Counted from the first letter of the stretch, positions 25,001 to 38,074 are shown. The stretch is 64,000 nt of DNA from Theobroma cacao (GCF_000208745.1 NC_030859.1:21396949-21460948); one strand, 5' to 3'. Numbers and translations: made by a program. Notes: generated by a model not told the origin, from the letters alone.

Positions 25001-28000
25001 AAGGTCTTTCTACATTTTAAAAAGTTTATTTCATTTTTAGATTTTGAGGATGGCTGTGTGGTTTTATTTTACAGAGGATATTTAAACCTAATTCATCCTT
25101 AATGGATTCACAGTAGCCAGAATCATTGCCTAAGTGTTATCTTGGAAATTTACTTTTCAAACTTATTATATTAGTTATCTTATGGATTAAGATGATTGCA
25201 TATTGTCTGTAAGTGCAGGTTTAGTTGTTTGGCTAGAGAATATACATACTTCTTTTGGAGAGGAAATTTGAATCTCCCAGTAAGCAATCTTTTTACACGT
25301 ATTCTGAGTTCTGACCATCTGTCGAACTACTTTATGGGTTCTCATCAGAAATACGAGTGTCATAATAATGTAATATTTTTTTATTTATTTCCAGGATATG
25401 GAGAATGCAGGAAAGAAATTTATAGGAGAACATGATTTCAGAAATTTTTGTAAGATGGATGCAGCAAATGTACACAACTACAGGCGGCGTGTTACATTGT
25501 TTGAAATTTCTTCTTCTAATATGAGGTAATTTCTATTATCTCTCTGTCCTGGTTGATGCAAGTAAGTTTATATATGTGCACCAGATTTTTGTTTTGGATG
25601 ATGCATTCTCATGATGCTATAAAATTAATACATAAATTTATATTTTCATGTTAAGATATGGTAGTTCTTTGGTATGCATAGTCCTGGTTCTTATTTATTT
25701 TTCTTAAATGTCATCAAAATTAGCCTGTGAACTTATGCTTGTATTATTTCTAATTTATGGCTGACAGGAATTCCACAACTTTTCTGTAGTGCATATTGCA
25801 CATTTAATCCTCTATTGTTGCCAATTTTGGTTGGATAATGTTAATGGATCAACAAAAAGTTACTTATATGATCTGCCTAGTTAGAATTTGTAGAAAAGTG
25901 GATAATCTTCTATTGTTACTTGCAGGTTTGAAGGCAATCAGCTTTGTGTGATCAAAGTTAAAGGTAGTGCCTTCCTATGGCATCAAGTGCGGTGCATGGT
26001 TGCTGTACTATTTATGATCGGCCAAGGTGTTGAATCAATTGCTGTGCGTGACAGCTGTTCTCATTACCTCTTCGTTTTCAGTTGTTAATTTATCTTGCTA
26101 GGTTAGAGGTGAAATTCAACCGACACCAGAACTAAATATTGTTCATTCAAACTGGTTCCTTTTCCTGACATTGACTGGCATGATACATAATGGCCAATTC
26201 AAAAGTTAATTGTGGCATCTTTTTACCTCAATTTCAAAGGCAGGCCTGTTGTGTGAATTTTGGCATAAACCTGTAATTCATTCATGGTGATGAATTTACT
26301 TGATGTAGAAGAGCATTCTGGTAGACCCTTTAATCCCAGATTTTCATGCTTAGTGTTTGCTTTTCTCTAACTCTTTATAACTACTCCTAAATCAAGAATA
26401 GAAATGGGCACAACCACATTGAGTTAGAATTCTACGCATAAGTGATGGATATGGAAAGAATTTCCTAGGATCTTCTTGTAAGCATGGGATACAGCTTTAA
26501 AATGATCTTCAACATGGTAACTTTTTTTTTTTTTCTTAATTGAGCTACAGTGGACCTTCAACATGGTAACTTGATTATAAGATGCTTAAATATTTTTACC
26601 TCTTTCTAGAGTGTTATGCACGCATCTTTATTCTGTGGTATGAACTACATTCACATCAAGTGATCAATTGGTCAATTATGTGTAGGTGATAGATGCATTA
26701 CTGGACACTGAGAAGACACCAAGAAAACCTCAATATGCCATGGCTCCAGAGATACCATTGGTCCTTCAATCCTGTGATTTTGAAGATGTCAATTTTATTT
26801 GTTCATCAGGTACGTGATACACAAAAGTTCACCTCATATCTTTGACTTATTCCGCATATGGGATACTGTTTTTTATGCTACAATTTGCTCTGATCAGAAA
26901 AAGGAAAAAAAAAAAAGCTTGCAATTTGCATCCATATATCACTCACATTTGCCAAGTCAACAACCATTTACACTTGAAATATTTGAATTATCCAGTGTTT
27001 TATGTGTAGATTCTGGGCAAGCACTATGTATACATTTGGAAAATGAATGTCAAGCGTACCAGCTTCAATCTGCAATTTTTCATGAGGCTCTTCTAAGCTG
27101 CTTGCCTTTAGCAAATGGTGCAGAAACCAAGTTTCTACCATATATTTCTGTCAAAGTCTTACTTTTTTGTTTATCTGTGTTGATCTGTATTGCTTAAAGA
27201 ACTTTGACTTTTTCAGGCAAGAGCTTATTGAATGAGGGAACAATCAAGAAGGTGGCTTCCCATGTTCCTCTCTTGTCACGGCCAACAGAGCGTAAGTACC
27301 GCTACACTTTGAGCATTCACTAAATCACAGGCTCTAAATACATATCATTGATAGAAGATAAGTTACCTTGCCGTTTTTCATATTCACGTGGATGTTTGAA
27401 TAGGTGTCATTCATTTATCGCCACAAAAGAGATAAGGTTGTGTAGGAATATTCAAAGGTTTGCTTGTAGATAAGACAGTTCAGATCAGACCTCATATTTT
27501 TGTGTTTTCCATGATGAAAATGGCTTCATCGGAATACTGACCATCATGGTTACTTCATTGCCAATCAGCCCTGTAGCATACTTGTTAGTCATTAAGGAAA
27601 TGTCTGTTTAAGAACAAATGCATGCTTCTGAGTACGAGTCCCTATAACCGTAATTAGCATGTCCCTTGTTTCAAGGTGCAGGGCGGCCCTCTTGTACTTT
27701 GAATTTGCCCTTAACCTTTGCTGACATTTGCAGATAGATGCTTAATGGTCAGTTTTGAAATGAGATTTAGCATATAAAATCTTGATAGCTTAATTGTCTG
27801 AGGCGGTTTTTTTTTTTTTTATGGTAGAGGTGTTGCGACAAATTCCAGAATATTAACCTAGAAAACTATTTTCCTGTTTGTCTAATTGTGAAATGCATTT
27901 AACCTTGGCATAAGCTTTCTATGAGCAACTGATAACTCCCACACGTTTTCAAGAGATTTATGGTAGTCTTGATCTGTAGGTTTTCTACCATAGTATCTGT

Positions 28001-28188
28001 AAGACTGTAGGTTTTCTTATTTTCTCTGTGTAGAAGGCAGCATGCATTCTGTTTGTTTTTCTTCAACTTCCGCCAATTCGACATGGTGTAAACCTAACTT
28101 ATTACCCTTTGTTTTTCCTCTTATACCGTACTTGTTACTCCCAGCATCATATGAGGAAAGATGTGCGAAACTGAATTCAAGAAGATGA
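19054..28188 (+). CDS. PUS3: tRNA pseudouridine synthase, TruA family (PUS3/DEG1-like)
   Basis: Isomerises uridine to pseudouridine in the tRNA anticodon arm; Deg1/Pus3 enzymes act on positions 38/39. Fifteen exons: 19054-19137, 19243-19302, 19921-20038, 21342-21414, 22172-22217, 22433-22543, 23858-23945, 24907-25003, 25219-25279, 25395-25525, 25926-26043, 26686-26809, 27010-27117, 27217-27291, 28145-28188. All junctions are GT-AG and in phase, giving 445 residues, the usual plant length. Residues 1-50 form a predicted coiled coil, then a basic linker (KTRKKKASE), then the TruA core from YVALKVMYFGKRFYGFASEA. The catalytic motif is RCGRTDKGVSA with the nucleophile Asp156. Later conserved blocks are RVLPNDIRILGW, HDFRNFCKMD, FLWHQVRCMV and LLSRPTEPSYEERCAKLNSR at the C-terminus. 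Eukaryotic Pus3 has the N-terminal extension seen here. Introns 3 and 11 carry tiny retroposon footprints. Confidence 0.95.
20728..20793 (-). mobile_element. Severely 5'-truncated retroposon footprint with 17-bp target duplication
   Basis: GAACTAATCTTGTTGGT occurs exactly at 20728-20744 and 20777-20793, flanking 32 nt made of a T14 run plus an 18-nt tail. Read on the minus strand this is a short 3' end followed by poly(A), flanked by a perfect target-site duplication: the signature of LINE-machinery retroposition with extreme 5' truncation. It lies in PUS3 intron 3. Confidence 0.75.
26507..26572 (-). mobile_element. Severely 5'-truncated retroposon footprint with 17-bp target duplication
   Basis: CTTCAACATGGTAACTT occurs exactly at 26507-26523 and 26556-26572, flanking 32 nt: a T11 run followed by a 21-nt tail. 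On the minus strand it reads as a 21-nt body (containing GTAGCTCAATTAAG, reminiscent of a tRNA A box) plus poly(A), with a perfect target duplication. It lies in PUS3 intron 11. Confidence 0.75.
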
Positions 28189-29543
28189 ACCTGGAAAACA
28201 TTATGGTGGAGTTGAGGCCCTACAATGTTTACTTTTTAACTCAGTTAACCTGTTATGTTGTATTATGAATTTATTGTTTTGAGTTGTTTGTACTTGTGAG
28301 TTATGTCAGGGAATATGTAGTTTTAAACATGGTGAATTTTGATCCTTATAAGCTCAGGGAAAAGTGTCTTCCATATGGCATTCACTAGTACATTGCTTTT
28401 ACTACTTCTTTTGTCTTGTTGGGTACATTGGACTAAGCACAAATAGTAGATGGCCAAGTTACTCCAATACGAGACCTTTCCATCATGTCATTTGGATGAA
28501 ATTGGCCTGATTAGATCATTTAAATTGAATCAAAGAAGCCTTCCTTTGGTTCTACCTCTCTCTCTGGTTGAGTACCTTTTTTCTATGCAATCAATTAAAA
28601 GAATAGTGCCATGTAATAGATTCAGTGATAGCATCAAAACACCGCAATACTGACCATTAGTTGATGACCGATGAACCCTAATCCTTCACTCTCAATTTGA
28701 GTCGAGGTTTGAAGGGTTCGAAAAAAGAGTTTGGTTTAAGATTATTTTGTTGTAGGATGAATGTTTTAATCGGAGCGGAAGGTTAAAATAATCTTAACCG
28801 ATCGGTGAAGAGAAGAGAGAAAGGGCGCAGCTCAATTTATACACGAGTAATTTAGATATTTCACGTTTGCTGTTAGACATCGTTAACGTCATTTATATAT
28901 TTGAGATGAAATGTTTATTTTGCATATTAATAGATCTCGTGACATTATAGACAAAACTTAAGTAGTCAAGGTATTATTATCTTCAACTTATTTGTAGTCA
29001 ACAATTGGGTCATTAATCTAGCGCAACAGAGAAGTGGGACTTCAATTTGTTGCCAGTTGGGTCATTAATCTTTCAGAAGGGTTAAGGACATAATTTTGGA
29101 GTGCATGCAATGTGCATCTTCCTTACATAATATGCTCTTTGATCCATCTCTTACTCTTCTACTTGCTCCCTTTCATTTATCATGTCGTAAACTAACAATA
29201 TTCAAATCCCGAAGCAATGGCCAGGTGGAACATATTGAGTTTCAATATAATGCAATATGTGAAACTTCACCAGCAATATTCTCCCTCAAGTATCAAAATG
29301 GCCTAAACACCTTTATTGTTTTGCTCCATAATCCAGTTCAAAGCTGACACAAAAATGGTGTTTATGGGTTTCTTTGCTATATCATCATCCAATCAAAAGG
29401 CACATCAAACTAAGCCCACGTCTCTAAACCACCTGCATTGCATGGCAATGCTACAGGGATATGTATATATTACAGTACAACAATCAGAATCTGGAACATG
29501 AGCAAATATTTGTTCAAACAGCACCTCGTCTGTTTGACATACA
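28189..29543. other. Intergenic between convergent PUS3 and HDH
   Basis: Two convergent genes share this spacer, which should hold both 3'UTRs. No gene, RNA or repeat was recognised. Confidence 0.5.
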
Positions 29544-32500
29544 TCATCTCACGCCAGAGGCATGCCTGGCCTCGATATCTTCAAGTCTGAGAGTCACAGC
29601 TCGTTTGTGAGCATCCAGCCCCTCAACTTCAGCCATGGTGGCAACATGTGGGCCAAGGTTACTTAGGCCTTCCTCTGTCAGAGATTGTACCGTCATGTAC
29701 TTGAGGAAAGAATCAAGAGACACCCCACCATACATCCTTGCATAGCCATATGTTGGAAGAACATGGTTTGTCCCACTTGCATAGTCACCCACACTCTCTG
29801 GCGTCCACTGCCCTAGGAACACAGAACCTGCAGGAACACAGGGAAAGCGATCTATGAACACCAGCCATCAGGCTCACCAAATCTTATTTGGCACCAGAAA
29901 GAACCAAAAGTCGCAGCTTAGAAAAATACCGGCATTCTCAACAAAACCCTCCCATTTTTCTGCATCCTTCACATTCATGATCAGGTGCTCTGGTGCATAT
30001 AAATTTGAGAAGGAAATTGCCTAAAAGACAATGATCATAATAAATTCCATTAAACAGAATACCCAAAATAGTTGAACTTCTGGCAGTAAAGGCTTGTTAT
30101 CAAACCCTTGATAAATATTCACCATCTAAAGTTATTGCAAACAAGTTGGACCAAAGATGGATTTGTTTGAGCTACAAACCACAAGACAGGAAAATGGAAA
30201 CGAACCTCAACAATATCACAAGCAAATACAGTGAAACTATAGCTCAATGCTTTTGAAGCAAATTCTCCCCTTGGAAGGCTTTGGCACTGTTTACTAATTT
30301 CCTCCTCAATAGCTTTAAGACCCACACCATCACCAGCTATTACAAGAACAACCTGGCTATCAGGGCCATGCTCAGCCTGAAAATAGCAAATTTTATCACT
30401 GTGAACATCAGGTCCAATAAAAGCAGGATTTTATCTTTTTATTTATTTTTTATGTTTTTGTACAGATGAAGGCAAACTGGACCTTGGGCTGTAGAAAGGA
30501 AGACATCCCCGTTCCATTCCCCAAATCCCTACCCTCCATTCCCAAGGTTCAAAATTGATGGTTGCGAACTTAAAATTCCAAGTTTAACCAGTAACACATC
30601 CCTTGGAGACATGAAAGCAGTAAGTTAATATCACGAATATGCTTTATTCTCCAATGCATATATTATATTCTAACAATGGAACAAAAGAAGCATCTCACAC
30701 AGGTGTCACAAGATGAGGGATTGAATACTCATTTCACAAGCTTTTGGTTTCATAATGAAAACTAAATCTCGAGAAAATTGAACGAAAAGTAGGAAAAAAG
30801 GGATTATAAAAAAGAGACATGCAGAGTTGGAAGGTCACTGAAAATTACAGCAAGGAAAGCCATAGACTATGTTGCTCTGATTCTTCATTTTCCTACAGTA
30901 CCTGTGTCAGACAAGGGTATGGGGGCTCGATCCTCCAAATATAACAAGAACCTTTAAAAAATTGAAACACCAATGTCAAAAACATTCTATTCAACACTCT
31001 CCCAAGTCCTAGCAGCATAGACCATAGATGATCTTGCACTGTAGCTCCCCTTGAGGAAAGAAAATTCTTGACTGATACTTGACTAGGAAATAGTAGATTA
31101 TAACTAGCTAGCAGGATCCAATTTCTTGACTAAAGGCTAAATAAACTCTGGCTTAGTCAACCTAATATAATCTTTTGGTTTCAATTGGCCTTATTACAGT
31201 TCATATAATTAACTCTTATTTCCTTAATACGAAGAGAAAAAATTTTCTTTCACTATAGATATTGATATACAGGCCAAAAGGCAAATATTAATAGCACTAA
31301 CCACGCTATAAAGATCATATTCCCAAATTGACTTAGCACTTGTGTTGTTCTAGCATCTCACTTTCCAGAAAGTAAGTCGGCATACAGCTAACAAGTTCAT
31401 GATAAACACTAAAAGAGAAACTTATTAATCCATAGAGAAATCTCACTTTGCTTAGGGAATCATGTAAATTACAAAGGCTTTGCTGTCTGGATGTAGTATG
31501 TCATGAAGCAGCAAAAAACTTGAAATCAGTAATTTGACCACCCGCCAATATAGTAAAGACAAATGACGCAAACACCTTAACATAAGATTAGTAAAAAAGT
31601 AGCTAATTGGAACTAAAGACAAAGCAGATGCAAACCTGGGATAGCAAATCTGCAGCTATATGTACAGGATTGGCATGTTTGTCGGCAATAACCAAAACTT
31701 CTGAAGGGCCAGCTGGCATGTCAATTGAAATCATGGCCTCACTATTCTGTAAGGATATAGGTATAGAAGGTAGAATCAAATAAACTATAGGGGCATGCAT
31801 TTCTACAACTTTCTTTAATTGGATCAAACTTATGTAGAAGTTCTAAGAGCAAGTAAACTGAAATTACTTGAAGTATCATTTTGGCAGCAGTTACATACTG
31901 ATTTCCAGGTCCCAGAATTTTCTCAACCTGCAATAGAGGCAAAATCTTTAACACCAATAAGAAGCTGAAAAATATCCTACCATGATAAATCAAATCTTAT
32001 CATTCTCCTAAAAAAATATACTATCTTGTCTGACTTATCATGCCTTCAACAACTAATCATATTTGAAGTCTTCAACACCTCATCAACTATTATGGAATTA
32101 CTAAGACATAAGGTATAAAGGACACCTCTTAGTCAGGTAAACATGCTCAAATGGTAAATAATTGGACCACAAACATCTTGTATAGCTTTGTGATAGTATA
32201 CAAGTTGTTACATAGCTTTCTGATCATCATTATAATTGTCTAAAGTTATAACATTTCAGCATTTTTAATCTGAAATCAACATTGTCAAAACTACCTATGT
32301 TATTAACATCAGCATGCTATTATTCACACACACACACACACAGAGTTGTGAAAGGAAATATTCACTGTGCATGATGACTCTTGATGAAGATTTGCATTTT
32401 TTTAGGATTAATTAAACTATCACTCAGCATAATTAACTGAAGGCTACTTGTGCAATTCCCCAGCCACTTGGCAACATCAATACATTAAAAACATAGACTA

Positions 32501-34229
32501 GTCACACAGAAATACAATAAACAAAACTCAAGTTAGAGATACCATAGAAAAAGAAAATAAAGGAATTTGATCTATCAATAAGCTCAAAAGATATTCTGTC
32601 TCTGATTAATAAATTACTGATAGGAAACATAAGAAAAATCACTACTCAAGTCTTCAACAAAAATGCCATACATACTTATCAGTATTAAAACTCAATAACT
32701 GAGAAAAAGTTGATGAGAAATCATTACCTTCGGGCAAGATTCTGTGCCCCAGGCCATTGCAGAAATGGCCTAAAATTTCAGTTCAAAAAAAAAAAAGTCA
32801 AGACCTGATCAAAATAGTAACTAGTTTAAAATGCAAAATGTGTAAACATATCTTTCATGCTTTCAGACCTGAGCTCCACCAGCTTTAAGAATGTGAGTCA
32901 CACCAGCCTTCTTGGCACAGTACAGTACCTCCTAATGGGGAAACACTGATCAGCTCTCACTAAGTAGTCTCTTTATATGCTATTTCGATATAAAAAAGAA
33001 CAAAAAATACCTTACATATGCTGCCATCTTGGCCTGGGGGAGTTGCTAGAACAACAGTTTTACATCCAGCAATCTTGGCAGGCTGGAGTAAGGAACAAAG
33101 CATATGTCAAATATATCTAACTAGATCAATAGTTAAACAGACAAAGAACTAGAGATACAATTCAACTTACAATAGAAAGCATTAGAGCAGTTGAGGGCAA
33201 AACAGCAGTTCCCCCTGGTACATAAAGACCAACAGAACCAATACTCCGAGCAACCCTTTTGCATTTAACACCCTGTGCAGAGCACTACGATATTAACTTT
33301 GTTTACCGTATAACATAAGATGCAATAATAAAGCACTTATATTAACTTACTTTCATGGTCTCGACACTTTTCGCTGATGACTTTTGGGCAAGATGAAATG
33401 CATATATATTTTCGTATGCCACATCAAAAGCCTCTTTAATAGTTGGGTCAAGCTGAGACATGGCAGCATAGCAAGAGAAAGGGACACAAACTAAGCACCA
33501 TAAACAAACTAGAGGTTTAATGAGATTTCAAGTAACATACATTTTCAGAAAGAGTACCTCAGGATAAGGAAGCTCCGAGACATTTTCAACAATTTTATGT
33601 AGATTAACTTTATCAAACTTTTCAGTATAACTGCAAATGACTAGCATTTATAAGCAACCACATCCCTAACCACATTACTGAAATGCTCAGGAAAAAAAAA
33701 AGTACGCAAAGAATGAAAGCAGCACTGACACTTTAACTGCAGCATCGCCTCTGCTGCGAACATCATCAATTATAGGCTGGACCTGAGAAGCATACCATAC
33801 ATGAACATTAAAACCTAGCAAGGGTTGAATAAAGAAAATGCATCATAACAGCGTAAAAGATGATACAGAGATAGACCCACCATGCCGAATATGGAAGAAA
33901 AATCTATGCGAGGACGAGCCTTCAAGCTCTCCACCTCAGCAGGACCTAGCTCCGATAACTGATAAGTCTTCATCGCGCACCTTACTTTCTTACAAGCCAA
34001 TCCTGTAACTAGCAGACATGTTTCGTAAAATTAATTCCCCAAATCTGGTGCGTACAAGAATCAATTTATTTTCAAAAACCCTATCACATCAACAACCAAA
34101 GCAGGCATTTGAGAAATGCAAAGAGGAACAGCAAGTACCTGAAACAGAGATGAAATTAGGGGAAGCAAATGAAGGAAAACGAGGAAAGTGGAATGGTTTG
34201 ATACAAAATCGTAGAAGCTGAGAATCCAT
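29544..34229 (-). CDS. HDH: Histidinol dehydrogenase, plastid
   Basis: Catalyses the last two NAD-dependent oxidations of histidine biosynthesis (L-histidinol to L-histidine) in plastids, as a zinc enzyme. Fourteen exons on the minus strand, in transcript order: 34229-34139, 34002-33881, 33782-33730, 33630-33558, 33452-33351, 33272-33171, 33082-33011, 32931-32869, 32769-32728, 31927-31868, 31746-31636, 30376-30206, 30020-29930, 29827-29544. All join in phase to 478 residues. The first ~45 residues (Phe/Ser/Pro-rich, few acidic) look like a transit peptide. Active-site residues are intact, with bacterial HisD equivalents: zinc ligands Gln297 and His300 (LLSQAEHG), Asp399 (SVGDYASG) and His458 (LDAHKRA); catalytic Glu365-His366 (YAPEHL). 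Blocks [14 protein letters not shown] and [11 protein letters not shown] are also present. Usually single-copy in plants. It is divergent from the macro-domain gene, with a copia remnant between them. Confidence 0.97.
32325..32341. repeat. (CA)n microsatellite in an HDH intron
   Basis: Uninterrupted CA dinucleotide run of about eight units inside an HDH intron; a potential length-polymorphic marker. Confidence 0.9.
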
Positions 34230-34722
34230 AACCTCCTTCAACTCAAATTAATGTTTGAATATCATCAAAATTAAAACAAAAAAGGAAAGAATTTACGATC
34301 AAAAAGAGTTGTTGATAAGATTACCCAGCAAGTGACAGATGGGGATGATTAGCAGTTGCTGTTCACTAAACTACAGTGCGGAGCAGCATGACAGAGATGT
34401 GAGATAGAAAAAGAGCAGTACCAACCGCCAAAGGCAGGCAAACATAAAAGAGAGGATAAATTAAACCCTAAACTCTTAATCCTAAAAATAAACTGAATTG
34501 AATAAAATTTTAATTATAAAATTAAATAATTTTATTATAAAAAAAAACTTTTGAATGATCTAATCTTTCTATCCTGTCGTTTATCCTGTCACTTTTAATT
34601 ATTTTAAGGTAAAATATCCCTATTTTTTAAAATTTTAATCAAAATTCTAAATAATTTTATTAATTTTTAAAATATACACTCTATCTCAATAATTATTAAT
34701 TTAAACATTTATTATTATATTT
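34230..34722. other. HDH promoter and 5'UTR region
   Basis: Upstream flank of HDH on the minus strand. The part nearest the ATG is less AT-rich; beyond about 34470 it becomes very AT-rich. No clear TATA box was assigned. Confidence 0.45.
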
Positions 34723-35350
34723 TTAAAAAATAAACCTTAATTTGTTACGAATTGACAATGCAAGAGTAAAAGATGGACTCCATGTCGAGTAATTAGAAGA
34801 AGTAAGCTTCAGCGTTATAGAGACCAAACCATGGTGGTCCGATTGATGAAGAAAATACAAGGATTGAGAATCCTTCAGTGGTGAGATCACAGATTTTGGT
34901 GTAATTGATGTAATCGAATCTTCCATGAGTTCAAGAATGAATTAAAACAACAAGAATATGAAATTTCAATAGTGAATCGAAATTTGTAATAAAAAAACTC
35001 AAAAAGCCTTAAGACCAGGTAAACCCTAACTCAACAAGAACTGAGAAATTGGCGAAGAATGAACAAATCAAGCTAGGAAAATCAAAGTACAAGGAAAATG
35101 ATGAGATATAATGATGAAAATCAAGAAAAAATAAGCTACGATATAATCCAAACCAGTTTATAAGACATCATAATCCTACTTAAACAAATCGGATAATGTT
35201 GTGTACCCATTTACACAACTGAAGTAAAGGCATATCCATATTCTTACTAGGGTCAATTCCAATACCCCATACTTTCTCTGCAGCACATGTCAGCCTCCTC
35301 TTAGCTTGTCTGGCTATTGGATATTGTAGATATAGATAACCAGCCCAACA
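34723..35350 (-). mobile_element. Ty1/copia-like retrotransposon remnant: 5' LTR, leader and gag N-terminus
   Basis: On the minus strand a 67-codon frame (34926-34723) matches the N-terminal gag domain of plant copia elements: YFLHQSDHHGLVSITLKLTS followed by NYSTWSPSFTLALSIRNKL, comparable to the family pattern of a LHPSD motif, then NY-x-W and a K/RNKLGFI block. It breaks off at FIF-stop in AT-rich DNA; no protease, integrase or RT follows. Upstream of the frame is an untranslated leader and a likely 5' LTR whose outer end would be TGTTGGGCTG at 35350-35341. The LTR inner end, primer-binding site and target duplication could not be placed with confidence. The element sits between the divergent HDH and macro-domain genes, about 200 bp from the latter's ATG. 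Confidence 0.65.
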
Positions 35351-35551
35351 TTTCCATCAAGCTTAAGATTTTGTCCAATTCCTTTGTATGGGCATGAATC
35401 CAATAACAATTGGGTTGGGTTATGAGATCTTAGAATGGAAATTTGCTCGAAGGATTTTCTATTGGTTCTCGAGACAAAAATCCTTGACTATTTCTGATAT
35501 TTTGTTCATTGGTAAATTTATAGCATCGGCCAGATAAATGAACAAAAACAA

Positions 35552-37721
35552 ATGTCAAGCAGTTCCATGCTGTTTAGAGGGGGCAGAGGAATCAGGTTAC
35601 TAGCATTTCAACACTTCCCGACGTTAACAACTGCTTCCACTTCTTCCAGTACTAGAATTGTTAGTTTTTCCTCGTACCCATATCCCACTTCTTACAAAAT
35701 CTTCAGCAGAAATCACTGTACTTTCCAAAACATCTTCAAACTCTCTTTAACTTCACCGTCAGGTTGTGGGGTTGTTGGCTTTTCGAAGATGGCATCAGCA
35801 GCTGGAGGAGAAGATGGTCATTTCAAGTTGTCTGAAACTAGTGAGCTTATAATCAAGAAAGGTGATATTACTCGGTGGTTTGTTGATGGCGCCTCCGATG
35901 CTATCGTCAGTGTTTCTCTTCCCTTTCCTTTAATCTTCAGTTCTTTTTGTTTTCTATTGGTATTTGTTGATGATTTATTCTTGATATTTTATCATATTTG
36001 AACCATATTTGTTTATGGGATTAGGGAGCAGAATTTTCTATTCGGGTAATAGATTAATAGAATGTTGAATTGGCTATTCCAAAATGGAGGGATTTCTTGC
36101 AATCCTAGAGATTTTCTTATTTCAATCTGAAATGATGGTTATGTTTCCTTCATGGGTTTATTTTGTACATACTCCGATTTTGAATTAATAGAATTGAGCA
36201 CAGTGATACTAGTGATGATAATCTTTTGCAGGTTAATCCAGCAAACCAGAGAATGCTTGGAGGTGGTGGCGCAGATGGAGGTATTCTTGCTCAGAAAGTT
36301 CTCTTTTTTCTCATTTTGAACTTATTAATGTCGTACAAGGATGAACTTTTACTGATTATTGATGCATTTTACTAGCCATACACAGGGCTGCTGGCCCAGA
36401 ACTTCGAGAAGCATGCTATAAGGTCCCAGAAGTTCGACCTGATGTCTGCTGTCCCACTGGAGAGGCAAGGATTACCCCGTAAGTTCTTCCTAATTAGATA
36501 GTGTTTGCTGGTGTTGTCATCCAAATGCTGTGCATGATTAGCATATTGACGCGTTAAAATGTATGCAGAGGTTTTAAACTGCCTGCATCTCATGTGATTC
36601 ACACTGTTGGACCTATTTATGATACTGACAAGGACCCTAAAGCCTCCCTGAGCAGTGCATACAAGTATGCTATGTTGTTCCTTTCCACCATTCATATTAG
36701 TAGCTTATTTTATCGTTCTCAATAACGCCTATTCTCTTTTGAAACTGGTTACAGGAATAGCTTGGCTGTGGCTAAAGAGAACAACATTAAATACATTGCA
36801 TTTCCTTCAATATCTTGTGGTGTATATGGGTAAGTACTCTAAGGAACCACCAAAGGCTTTCTTCATGCCCCCCTTCCCCACTCATTGAACTGTACCTGTT
36901 TTTGCTTTCTGTGATGACAATTTAGTTAAGGACAGGTGTTGAATTGGTGATGTTGGATTGTTGGGTAATTTGGTGTAACTTTCTGGACTTTGAAGGTGCA
37001 TGAACTCATAATCAAAATATTTTAATCTTTTAGTCACTTGTTCACAGATGAGCTGGGTAATTTGGTGTAACTTTCTGGACTTTGAAGGTGCATGAACTCA
37101 TAGTCGAAATATTTTAATCTTATAGTCACTTGTTCACAGAAGAGCATTATCTTCTGTCAAATTCTATACCATTTAAGCAATGAATCTTTAGTCTGATTAT
37201 GGATTCTTTATATGCTAGCTTGGGTGTTTGTAGAAAATGTTTCATCACTTCAAATTTAATATCTTTTTTCCTTTCTGAAATTTTCCAGATATCCCTTTGA
37301 GGAAGCAGCTACTGTTGCCATATCTACTGTCAAAGAATATGCCAATGATATTAAAGAGGTATCTGCTTCAATATTGCCATCCAAGAGTTCTTTTAAATGT
37401 TGATTGATTCCCTTTATTTTAATTCTTATATCCCATTGTACATTACTTTACTTGTTTTGCCCCCATACACACATAAAAGAAGAGCTTCCTATATTGTTTT
37501 CTCTTCTTCCTTTATTTGGGACAAATCCTCTATTGTTATTCATATATATGTAATAAATTAACTTCTGATTGCATGATCCATAGTTCTATATGGCCAAGAT
37601 AATAGATGAATTTCTGATTGGCACTCACTCGACTTGCTGTTTGCAGGTGCACTTTGTTCTGTTTGCAGATGGCATCTATAATATTTGGTTGAACAAGGCA
37701 AAGGAATTGCTCCAGGCTTAG
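35552..37721 (+). CDS. Macro-domain (ADP-ribose-binding) protein, organelle-targeted form likely
   Basis: Macro domains of the MACROD/YmdB type bind ADP-ribose and often remove O-acetyl or ADP-ribosyl groups. Exons 35552-35905, 36232-36280, 36376-36478, 36569-36664, 36755-36829, 37289-37358 and 37647-37721 join in phase to 273 residues. Residues 1-79 are Ser/Thr/Arg-rich with few acids and look like a transit peptide; an internal ATG at residue 80 (MASAAGGEDG) could start a cytosolic form. The domain follows: NPANQRMLGGGGADGAIH (ADP-ribose loop with the conserved Asn and GGG-D), GPELREAC, CPTGEARITPGFKLP, VIHTVGPIYD, and the second loop SISCGVYGYPFEEAA. It closely resembles the plant 'Appr-1-p processing' family. 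Intron 5 holds a 92-bp tandem duplication. A rearranged second copy lies at 42-44.3 kb on the same strand. Confidence 0.93.
36962..37145 (+). repeat. Two-copy tandem duplication (92-bp period)
   Basis: TGGGTAATTTGGTGTAACTT begins at 36962 and again at 37054, and the following ~90 bp match with few differences. It lies in intron 5 of the macro-domain gene. The paralogue has a single diverged copy (near 43250-43310), so the duplication probably arose after the genes separated. Confidence 0.85.
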
Positions 37722-38074
37722 TGCATTATAGTGACTAGAATTAAGTTCCTTGATACTTGAGGGTGCACAAGTTTATATGTATCTGAATTAGCTTGCAGGC
37801 ATGTATGCAACTATGAGGAAATTGCTTTCTTTCAGATTATGAGGGTCAAGAACTATCGATGTATCGAAGCCATTTTGCATAACTACAGGCATAATATAAG
37901 TTGATCCTGTTTTGGAGTGTTTGAAATGGTTGCTGTGATATGTTTTCCAGGATCCTAATCAACTACTCACATCGTTTACCCTTAACTTTTTTAATCATTT
38001 TAGTGAAAGTAGGACACGTTACAGTGATTCTCATTTGAACAAGGACAAACATTGAATAAGAGATGGCAGATAAA

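Noticed and set aside
30895..30945. GGCTCGATCC B-box-like motif in the large HDH intron
   Set aside because: Isolated motif, no A box and no cloverleaf.
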